Part shown: piece after piece, positions 1 through 5,539 of the stretch
Layout: every line of letters starts with the position of its first letter
How positions within the stretch are numbered: the stretch's first letter is position 1
NCBI GenBank assembly: GCA_048498415.1
Contig: JBEHYA010000095.1
Span: forward strand, 1-7,471
Direction of reading: 5' to 3'
Source: JBEHYA01 sp048498415
GTDB lineage: Bacteria > Pseudomonadota > Alphaproteobacteria > UBA9219 > RGZA01
DNA: 7,471 bases
Program-made: the position numbers and the translations under genes
Notes under the pieces: model-generated
The model's input: only the letters and a program-made list of their open reading frames with translations
What the model was told of the DNA's origin: nothing
The model's database searches: none

Positions 1-87
1 CCCGCGCAGGCGGGGATCCAGTTTTCTTTGTTTTTGCCGGTTGAACCAAACTGGGCCCCCGCCTGCGCGGGGGCGCCTGAGAGAGCG
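1..87. repeat. Palindromic intergenic repeat, copy 1 (cut by window edge)
   Basis: Bases 1-24 pair with 48-71 to form a 24-position stem with one mismatch and one G-U pair, around a 23-nt loop. Each half also folds alone: CCCGC/GCGGG at 1-14, and CCCCCGC/GCGGGGG at 56-73 with a CTGC loop. The right flank reads GCCTGAGAGAG (about 75-85), which is the reverse complement of the left flank of the copy near 6816-6904, so this copy is in the opposite orientation and the flank belongs to the repeat unit. The left end lies outside the window. It looks like a non-coding, MITE- or REP-like dispersed element. No open frame or transposase is present. Confidence 0.8.
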
Positions 88-358
88 TTCCCAAAAATTA
101 TTCGTGGTTAAGGCGGGTAAACCATGCCGGGGCGGCGGTGGTAATTGGCTAAAAACAGGCCAGAGGATTAGTTGCGTCAAAAGCCATTAATTTTAAAACG
201 TGTTTAATATCAACAACTTGAGTAAATTTTGCCTGAAAGTAAAACTATACGGTTCTTATGCTAAACTGGGGCACCGAAAGTTACAATTTTATATGCTTTT
301 GGGCAGGTTATTTGTAATGATTTAGACCCTGTTAAGCGCGTTTAGGTAGTTTGGACAC
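88..358. other. AT-rich intergenic region upstream of the 228-codon orphan gene
   Basis: With copy 1 of the repeat this makes 358 bases without a gene. I see no tRNA fold, no ORF longer than a few codons and no convincing -35/-10 pair. Base composition is far richer in A and T than in the neighbouring genes. It holds a TTAA-N7-TTAA motif (193-207), a run of TTAG/TTAA half-sites at 10-nt steps (322-345), and TATGCT (257-262), which could be a -10 element but lacks a well-spaced -35. It is probably the control region for the gene starting at 359. Confidence 0.6.
193..207. promoter_or_regulatory. Candidate CtrA-type box (TTAA-N7-TTAA)
   Basis: TTAA at 193-196 and TTAA at 204-207 are separated by exactly seven bases (AACGTGT), matching the consensus for the alphaproteobacterial cell-cycle regulator CtrA. 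The outer five bases on each side (TTAAA/TTTAA) are also inverted repeats. The site lies about 150 bp upstream of the 228-codon gene. In AT-rich DNA such a match can arise by chance, so this is a candidate only. Confidence 0.35.
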
Positions 359-1045
359 ATGGATTTGGAAAAGCGGTTACGCCAAAGTAATGATGAGTTG
401 GGCGCCGGTCGGCGCAACTACGGCATGCTTTCCGCGATGTCCCAGCCAACGCCGGCTGTCGGTTCCGCCCCCATCCAGCCCAATCGTTTAGGTTTGCCAG
501 GCGGCATTCAGATGAACGGCAACCGTTTTGCCGCGCTCAAGACCAAGGAAGTGCGTGTGAAGGGCGCGAGCGGCGGCGAGATCACCGTGCAGGCGGCCAT
601 CGATGCGCGTGGGCAAGTCACCGAGCAGGCGAAGTACGACGCCGTGCGCGCCAAGGATAAAAATTTCATTCCCGTGCTCGACGGCAAGAAGGGTGAGACC
701 TTCAAGAATATTTCGGGCGCTGAAATCAAGATGCAGAAGGGCGCCGATGTGAAGCTCTCGGGCACCACGGCCAATGTGGCGCTGACCGGCGCGCCGGCGG
801 CGGTGCGTGCGTTCGATGCGAACCTTAAAGATGTGACGGCGGTCGGCCAGATCACGCTGAACGCCGGCAACACTGCGGCCAACCTGCATACGGCGCAGGC
901 CACGCCCGTTAACGGCCATGGCATCAAGGTCAGCGGCTTTACGCTCGATCGCCAGCATTCGCACCTTACCGGCCCGTCGAAAGTGGCCGAGCAGCCCACG
1001 CCGCACAACCGCGTGCTGCGCCGCCTGGAACCGAGCTTAGGCTAA
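359..1045 (+). CDS. Hypothetical protein, 228 aa, beta-rich, cysteine-free
   Basis: I do not recognise this protein. The ATG at 359 is the first start in the frame, and AGG at 344-346 is the only Shine-Dalgarno-like sequence, at an unusually long 12-nt spacing. Residues 1-60 are polar and low in predicted structure (Gln, Pro, Asn). Residues 64-90 and 115-198 alternate hydrophobic and polar residues with many Gly, Thr and Asn, for example the GAEIKMQKGADVKLSG stretch, as expected of a beta-rich or beta-solenoid-like fold. The tail is basic (RVLRRLE). It has no cysteine, no signal peptide and no membrane segment. Codon use resembles the neighbouring genes. Its last 9 bases overlap the 3' end of hemW on the other strand. 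Its leader resembles that of the 587-codon gene. A structural or exported role is only a guess. Confidence 0.75.
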   Translation: MDLEKRLRQSNDELGAGRRNYGMLSAMSQPTPAVGSAPIQPNRLGLPGGIQMNGNRFAALKTKEVRVKGASGGEITVQAAIDARGQVTEQAKYDAVRAKDKNFIPVLDGKKGETFKNISGAEIKMQKGADVKLSGTTANVALTGAPAAVRAFDANLKDVTAVGQITLNAGNTAANLHTAQATPVNGHGIKVSGFTLDRQHSHLTGPSKVAEQPTPHNRVLRRLEPSLG

Positions 1046-2191
1046 CAACCCCCCCGTAATCGCATTTAACCGCAGCATGCCGTCTGGCGTGACGCGTAAA
1101 TGCGTTTGGGTTTCTTCCAGCAGGCCTTCATTCAGCAGCGCGGTTTTTTTATTCGTATCCAGCAGCGCATCAAGGGGCATTGCAAAGCGCTGCTGCCATT
1201 CGGCTTTATCGATGCCGCGTGCAAGACGCAGGTTCATGAGGAAGGCTTCTTCTTTTTGTTCCGCATCATCCAGCGTGTGCGTTTCAGACAGGCCGTTTTG
1301 TTTTTCTTCGACTTGCCGCAGCCAGACTTCCGGCGGTTTGTGGGTGACGGTGGCGGTGTGCGCGCCGTTCACTGAAACGCGGCCATGCGCGCCGGGGCCG
1401 ATGCCGACATATTCGCGGTAATGCCAGTAGCCTAAATTGTGCCGGCATTCGTTGCCGGGTTTTGCGTAATTGGAAACCTCGTACATCGGCAAGCCGGCTT
1501 CCGCCGTGAGCTGCGTGGTGCGCTCGTACATTTCGGCGGAAAGTTCATCGGGCGCGGTGAATACGTGCCCCACCCGCGTTTTCTGCGCAAACACCGTGCC
1601 GGGTTCGATGGTCAGTTGATAAAGCGACAGATGCGTGCCGGCGAGTTTAAGGGCGCGGGTGAGTTCCGCTTCCCAGCCTTGAAGCGTCTGGTTTTTGCGG
1701 GCGTAGATCAGATCGAACGAAAAACGGGGAAAGGTTGCGCGGGCCATTTCAATAGCGGCCAATGCCTGCGCCACATTATGTTCGCGGCCTAAAAATGTAA
1801 GCTCGGCATCATCAAGGGCCTGCACGCCAAGCGATAAACGGTTGACGCCGGCGGATGCAAAATCGCGGAATTTGCCAGCCTCCGATGACGTGGGGTTGGC
1901 TTCCAGCGTGATTTCCAGATCGGGCGCGGGTTGCCAGAGATCGCGCGCGTTCCGGATGAGTTGTTCCACGCCTTGCGGGGGAAGCAGCGAAGGCGTGCCG
2001 CCGCCGAAGAAAATGCTGGCAAGCTGCCGGGGCCCCGTTTGCGCCCGCCAGTAGCGCATTTCGGCGAGCAGGGCGCGGACCCAGCGCGCGTCATCGATAT
2101 TGCCGCGCACATGACTATTGAAATCGCAATAGGGGCACTTGGCCAGGCAGAACGGCCAGTGGATATAAAGTGCGAGCGGGGCTTCGCTCAT
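1037..2191 (-). CDS. hemW: HemW, radical SAM haem chaperone
   Basis: This is a radical SAM protein of the HemN/HemW group that binds haem and is thought to hand it to respiratory enzymes. Cys15, Cys19 and Cys22 form the CX3CX2C [4Fe-4S] motif, followed by D23-F24. The fourth cysteine typical of true coproporphyrinogen dehydrogenase (HemN) is absent, which favours HemW. Other signatures are GGGTPS (63-68), EANP (97-100), RLSLGVQ (118-124), the HNLGYW block (251-256) and GIGPGAHG (263-270). Its 384-residue length is normal for the family. The usual DLIYGLPGQT reads DLIYARKNQT (160-169), a local divergence. The start codon overlaps the rdgB stop in an ATGA arrangement (2188-2191), so the two are probably translationally coupled. 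The 3' end overlaps the convergent orphan gene by 9 bases. Confidence 0.95.
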   Translation of the reverse strand: MSEAPLALYIHWPFCLAKCPYCDFNSHVRGNIDDARWVRALLAEMRYWRAQTGPRQLASIFFGGGTPSLLPPQGVEQLIRNARDLWQPAPDLEITLEANPTSSEAGKFRDFASAGVNRLSLGVQALDDAELTFLGREHNVAQALAAIEMARATFPRFSFDLIYARKNQTLQGWEAELTRALKLAGTHLSLYQLTIEPGTVFAQKTRVGHVFTAPDELSAEMYERTTQLTAEAGLPMYEVSNYAKPGNECRHNLGYWHYREYVGIGPGAHGRVSVNGAHTATVTHKPPEVWLRQVEEKQNGLSETHTLDDAEQKEEAFLMNLRLARGIDKAEWQQRFAMPLDALLDTNKKTALLNEGLLEETQTHLRVTPDGMLRLNAITGGLLA

Positions 2192-2793
2192 GCGAGCTTC
2201 TTTTTAAGCGCGGCAACCGCGCGGGCGCGGTGGCTGAATTTTGATTTTTCATCCATCGACATTTCGGCAAAGACGCGGGTTTCGTTTTCAGGGATGAAGA
2301 TGGGGTCGTAGCCGAAGCCGTTCGTGCCCCGCGCCGGGAAAACCAGATGGCCATCGACACGGCCTTCCGCGGTGATCTCGCTGCCATCGGGTAGAACTAA
2401 AGCCAGCACGGAAATAAAAGAAGCTTTCGCGCCTGTGGGCGAAACACCCTTATTTTGCAGGGCTTTTTCAACTTTTTGAATGGCGGTGGAAAAATCGCGC
2501 CGACCATCCACGACATCCGCCCAGCGTGCGGAATAAATGCCGGGGTCGCCGTTTAATGCTTCTACGGCAAGGCCGCTATCATCGGCAAGCGATGGCAGGT
2601 TGCTGGCCTTGGCGGCGGCGCGGGCTTTCAATAGCGCGTTGCCGATGAAGGTGGATTCGGTTTCTTCGGGCTCCGGCAAACCAAGCGCGCCGGCATGGGT
2701 AAAAGTCACGCCCGGCAGCGCGAGCATGGCGGCGAATTCCTGCAGCTTGCCTTCATTGTGGGTGGCGATGAGAAGGGTTTTCGGGTCGATCAT
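2188..2793 (-). CDS. rdgB: RdgB/HAM1 non-canonical purine NTP pyrophosphatase
   Basis: This enzyme hydrolyses dITP, XTP and related deaminated purine nucleotides to monophosphates and PPi, keeping them out of DNA and RNA. From the chosen start the protein is 201 aa, the usual family length. It begins MIDPKTLLIATHNEGK, placing the nucleotide-binding T-H-N-x-G-K motif (11-16) at the normal distance from the N terminus. Other signatures are LADDSGL (69-75), GDPGIYSARWA (82-92), TNGFGYDPIF (157-166) and the SHRARA block (187-192). The frame stays open to an upstream ATG at 2844, which would add 17 residues (218 aa). That extension (GPAKRRFSTAFNASFT) is not family-like, and neither start has a good ribosome site. 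The gene is coupled to hemW by a 4-base overlap and is divergent from the 587-codon gene. Confidence 0.94.
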   Translation of the reverse strand: MIDPKTLLIATHNEGKLQEFAAMLALPGVTFTHAGALGLPEPEETESTFIGNALLKARAAAKASNLPSLADDSGLAVEALNGDPGIYSARWADVVDGRRDFSTAIQKVEKALQNKGVSPTGAKASFISVLALVLPDGSEITAEGRVDGHLVFPARGTNGFGYDPIFIPENETRVFAEMSMDEKSKFSHRARAVAALKKKLA

Positions 2794-2943
2794 GGTAAAG
2801 GATGCGTTAAAAGCTGTGGAAAACCGCCTTTTGGCGGGCCCCATCTATAACGCGAATTAAGCTCTTAATAAAGCTTTTGGCAGAAATTAGAGAGTGGATT
2901 TTTAGATTTATTTTAGCGGGTCATTTTAGGGCGTTTTGCACCG
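2794..2943. promoter_or_regulatory. Divergent intergenic control region between rdgB and the 587-codon gene
   Basis: This AT-rich gap should hold promoters for both directions. A perfect inverted repeat ATTAAG-CT-CTTAAT lies at 2856-2869. For the plus strand, TTGGCA (2877-2882) is a fair -35, but the best -10 at 18 bp (TTTAGA, 2901-2906) is poor. For the minus strand, TATAGA lies just before the alternative rdgB start without a recognisable -35. TTAG occurs four times (2887, 2902, 2913, 2926), three of them within TTTTAG. The last one merges into TTTAGG, the only Shine-Dalgarno-like sequence for the gene at 2944. Promoter positions are uncertain. Confidence 0.45.
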
Positions 2944-4707
2944 ATGGTTGCAGAAGTTCAGTCATCTTACGGCACAGCGAGAGTCGGCATTCATGGCCAG
3001 GGCGAGAGCGCACCGGCGGCGCCGCTTTTTTCGTTCAGCACGGACATCGATCTCAGCCGCAAGAGCATTCTGGATCTGCGCCTGATGGTCGAATTCGGCA
3101 CCGCCGAACAGCGCGCGGCCGCGATGGCGGCTCTCAATAAAAAAGACGAGAAGAAAGACGACCAGCGCACCGCCAGCGACGTGGTGTTGCGCGGCCTTGC
3201 CAATTCGATCGGCGGCGATAACACGACCAGCGCCACTGTCGGCATCAATAACAGCGTGGGCATCCAGACGCAGGCCATCCGCTATGCCGAAGCCAGCTAC
3301 AATCTGAACGATCCCACCAAGGCGGTGGGCGGCAGCGTGACGCTGGCGAATTATACGGTTAAAACCGAGACGGTGAGTTCGCCTGTAACCACATGGGCTT
3401 CGGGGATCGGCGGCGCGGTTAGCGCGGGTGGCGCGCTGACGCAGCAGCAGGAAAAGATGGCCAGCAAGAGCGCGCGCGCGAACAGCTGGTATGATGACTA
3501 TTACCGCTATGAATATGATCGCGAACGCCAATCGGCGGAAGCGCAGTATGCGGCGATGAAAGCCAAGCAGATGAGCGCCCTTGATCAGCATGCGCTGGAG
3601 GGTTTCAACGCGGCGAACATGGCCAAAGCGACCGCGCAGATCGCCGCCAAGGATGCGCGCGAGGACCAGGCGATGATCAATCAGGGCCTCGACCCCAACG
3701 GCAAGCCGCAAAGCTGGTATGACCAGGGTATGACCGCGCTCAATAACGCGAAGGCGGCAGAGACGGCGGCCGGCGTGCGCCAGACGATGGCGCAGCAGGA
3801 TGCCAGCGCGGGTCTGCATGACGACCGCGACACCGCGCAGGTGATGGCAACGAATAATCAGGTGCAGACGGCCGCCGCCGCGGGCGCGCTGGCCAGTATT
3901 CAGGATGCGCGCAACGATAAAACGGTTGCGGCGGTAAGCACGAGCGGCCCGCGCCTTGCCGCGCCGCCCGCGCTGCTGCAGATGCCGGCCGATGCCACGC
4001 CGGTGCCGGGCCAGCCGGGCACGTATAAGAGCGCGCAAGGCATTTACCAGGTGGAAGATACCGTGGTTGGCCGCATTGTGAGCCTGAAAACGGCCACCAC
4101 CTACACCGAGAATAACCAGACCACCGGCGAAATTTTTTACAGCGATCTGCAGACCCATGTGCGCACCAACTGGTATACCACGGGTGACAAGCGCGGCCGC
4201 GTAATCGCCGACGGCAAGACCACTTATTTCGACAAGGACGGTTTTCCGATTGCCGAACCGAACAAGGCCGATCCTAAAACCGCCGCGCTGGCGAAGCCGA
4301 ATGCGCCCACGCCCGCCGACGCGCGGGACGAAGTGGAAAAGCGCCTGGCGGCGGAGAACACCACGGAAGACCCGCAACGCAAATGGATGGGCGCGAATAA
4401 TCCCTATAGTAATTATGACGCGCTGACGCCCAAGACGAATGCGGGCAAAAAAGGCCTGCCGGGCAAACGCGGCAAATGGGCGCCCGATCCAGCGCCGGTT
4501 ACCCCGGCGGCGGCCGCACCTTCCGCCGGCGCCCTTGCGGGGAGTGTGGTGGGCACGGTTGCTTCGGCCGGCGCGGCGGTTTCCAGCGATGCCGCCAGCA
4601 CGGCGGCTGCGCCTGCATCCACGACGACGGCCACGACGCAGGTGGCGGATGCCGGCACCACCACGGCCGCCGCCAAGAAGACCTGGGCCCCCGGCCCGCA
4701 GGCCTAA
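2944..4707 (+). CDS. Hypothetical protein, 587 aa, Ala/Gln-rich, with C-terminal WAP motifs
   Basis: I do not recognise this protein. It has no signal peptide, no membrane segment and no cysteine in 587 residues. Residues 1-165 are mixed and Gly/Ser/Thr-rich. Residues 165-330 are a long Ala/Gln/Lys/Asp helical stretch, probably coiled coil, with an aromatic cluster SWYDDYYRYEYD (181-192) and a second SWYD (257-260). A Pro-rich joint (335-358) leads to a compact beta-rich segment (about 359-437, from GTYKSAQGIYQVEDTVVGRI to DKDGFPIAE). Residues 438-515 are polar. An Ala/Thr/Ser/Pro tail of about 65 residues lies between two related motifs, GKWAPDPAP (510-518) and KTWAPGPQA (579-587, the very C terminus); RKWMG (479-483) may be a weaker third. 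The start at 2944 has AGG 13 nt upstream. The composition suits an exported, fibrous or scaffold protein, but no function can be assigned. Confidence 0.8.
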   Translation: MVAEVQSSYGTARVGIHGQGESAPAAPLFSFSTDIDLSRKSILDLRLMVEFGTAEQRAAAMAALNKKDEKKDDQRTASDVVLRGLANSIGGDNTTSATVGINNSVGIQTQAIRYAEASYNLNDPTKAVGGSVTLANYTVKTETVSSPVTTWASGIGGAVSAGGALTQQQEKMASKSARANSWYDDYYRYEYDRERQSAEAQYAAMKAKQMSALDQHALEGFNAANMAKATAQIAAKDAREDQAMINQGLDPNGKPQSWYDQGMTALNNAKAAETAAGVRQTMAQQDASAGLHDDRDTAQVMATNNQVQTAAAAGALASIQDARNDKTVAAVSTSGPRLAAPPALLQMPADATPVPGQPGTYKSAQGIYQVEDTVVGRIVSLKTATTYTENNQTTGEIFYSDLQTHVRTNWYTTGDKRGRVIADGKTTYFDKDGFPIAEPNKADPKTAALAKPNAPTPADARDEVEKRLAAENTTEDPQRKWMGANNPYSNYDALTPKTNAGKKGLPGKRGKWAPDPAPVTPAAAAPSAGALAGSVVGTVASAGAAVSSDAASTAAAPASTTTATTQVADAGTTTAAAKKTWAPGPQA

Positions 4708-4725
4708 AAAACCCCTGCATTCATT

Positions 4726-4743
4726 GGTTAAATTGCATTAACC
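4726..4743. promoter_or_regulatory. Candidate operator palindrome GGTTAA-N6-TTAACC
   Basis: GGTTAA (4726-4731) and TTAACC (4738-4743) are perfect inverted repeats separated by ATTGCA. This has the size and symmetry of a dimeric regulator site, and its halves resemble CtrA half-sites, although the spacing is six rather than seven. It lies in the 115-base AT-rich gap between the 587-codon gene and the 99-codon gene, together with a possible -10 element TATAAA at 4796-4801 that has no clear -35. It may control the small two-gene unit downstream. Confidence 0.35.
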
Positions 4744-4822
4744 CACCGGTTTTTGAATTAAGGGTGCGGTAACCAGTCATGTCTAAAATTGTAGATATAA
4801 ATCATAAAGGTACAACTGGTTC

Positions 4823-5122
4823 ATGTTTGGTTTTGGCCGCCCGCATCGCAAGAGCGCTCTTGAAGAACTCAAGGAGCGTTTAAGCTTACCCGAAATCCGC
4901 AAAGCGGAATCGGTGGTCGTGGATTTTTATTCGGGCCGCAATCCGTATGAACACCTCAAGGGCGAATGGCCCTCGCATTACATCCAATTCGTGCGCGGCT
5001 TTGCGTTCGCGCTGGAACGCTGCAAGAAAGAAGGCATTCTCGATTTTCAGCGCTGCGAAGTTATTGCATCCACCTGCGGCGTGAGCCTGGCGCGCGCGTC
5101 GGCAGCGGATAAGGCGGCGTAA
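4823..5122 (+). CDS. Hypothetical protein, 99 aa, cytoplasmic-type
   Basis: I do not recognise this small protein. The start is preceded by AAAGG (4806-4810) at a long 12-nt spacing. The N terminus is short and basic (FGFGRPHRK). It is followed by a charged amphipathic helix (11-30, EELKERLSLPEIRKAES), a motif-like segment with aromatic residues (VVVDFYSGRNPYEHLKGEWPSHYIQFVRGFAFAL), and a C-terminal part with Cys67, Cys78 and Cys85. It has no signal peptide or membrane segment. The balanced charge and aromatic content suggest a folded cytoplasmic protein. One base separates its stop from the next start, so it forms an operon with the 137-codon gene. Coding status is supported by codon pattern and by this tight pairing, not by homology. 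Confidence 0.7.
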   Translation: MFGFGRPHRKSALEELKERLSLPEIRKAESVVVDFYSGRNPYEHLKGEWPSHYIQFVRGFAFALERCKKEGILDFQRCEVIASTCGVSLARASAADKAA

Positions 5123-5123
5123 C

Positions 5124-5537
5124 ATGACGATCGAAAAAAACATCCCGGGGACAATCGCTGGCGCGGCCGGTGCGCTCGATAAATCGATCAACGGTTTCTG
5201 CGCGGCGTTGCCGATTCCGGCGTGCAATACGGTCGAACTGGCGCAGGGCAGCGAAAATCTGCAGAAACTCGCCAAAGCCGTGGGTGGCGATGCCATTACG
5301 ATTGGCATGAATGCGATGATCAAGCGTTTGATGGATATGACCGATCCGAAAACCGGCACAGTCAATGTGGCGGATCTGTATCTGAAGAATAAGGGGCCGA
5401 ATGCCGGCATCGCCACGGGTATCGCCCTTGGCGTTGCAGCGCTGGCCAAAGGGTTGCCGGCAGAAGGCAGCCTGAAAACGGCGTTACATCAGCAGGAAAA
5501 AATGGGTTTCTCGGCGACGCCGAAACCCCTCGCTTAA
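5124..5537 (+). CDS. Hypothetical protein, 137 aa, Gly/Ala-rich
   Basis: I do not recognise this protein. The ATG follows the previous stop after one base (TAACATG). AAGG at 5111-5114, nine bases upstream, is a plausible ribosome site, so translation is probably coupled. Residues 1-60 include a Gly/Ala-rich helix (GTIAGAAGALDKSI) and two cysteines (Cys26, Cys34). Residues 61-90 look helical with a polar turn (TDPKTGTVNVADLYLKN). Residues 94-112 (NAGIATGIALGVAALAKGL) are a Gly/Ala/Ile/Leu stretch that could be a weak membrane-associating or buried helix, too mild for a confident transmembrane call. The end is polar. The stop lies 2 bases from the convergent rph stop, leaving no space for a terminator between them. 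Confidence 0.7.
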   Translation: MTIEKNIPGTIAGAAGALDKSINGFCAALPIPACNTVELAQGSENLQKLAKAVGGDAITIGMNAMIKRLMDMTDPKTGTVNVADLYLKNKGPNAGIATGIALGVAALAKGLPAEGSLKTALHQQEKMGFSATPKPLA

Positions 5538-5539
5538 AT

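Noticed and set aside
1..87. The palindromic repeats read as a CRISPR array or rho-independent terminators
   Set aside because: Copies are kilobases apart with no regular spacers, and the stems are not followed by T-runs on either strand.
488..1008. Two overlapping minus-strand open frames (172 and 166 codons) within the 228-codon gene
   Set aside because: Both are antisense shadows with biased Arg/Cys composition and no ribosome site. The plus frame has better composition and a tight junction with hemW.
1037..2191. Annotation as HemN (coproporphyrinogen III dehydrogenase)
   Set aside because: The fourth cysteine of the HemN CX3CX2CXC motif is replaced by Phe24, and the length and HNLGYW/GIGPGAHG blocks fit HemW.
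2925..2943. Sigma-54 promoter suggested by TTTTGCA before the 587-codon gene
   Set aside because: There is no GG at the required distance upstream of the GC, so the -24/-12 pattern is not met.
2962..4377. A 471-codon open frame on the minus strand opposite the 587-codon gene
   Set aside because: Its translation is rich in Arg, His, Ala and Ile/Val runs typical of the antisense of a GC-rich gene, with no start context or recognisable domain. The plus frame has balanced composition and clear domain-like segments.
4779..4883. A 34-codon frame (MSKIVDINHKG...) starting upstream of and overlapping the 99-codon gene
   Set aside because: It has no ribosome site at a usable distance, runs out of frame through the start of the better-supported gene, and shows no recognisable product. 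A leader peptide cannot be excluded, but nothing supports it.
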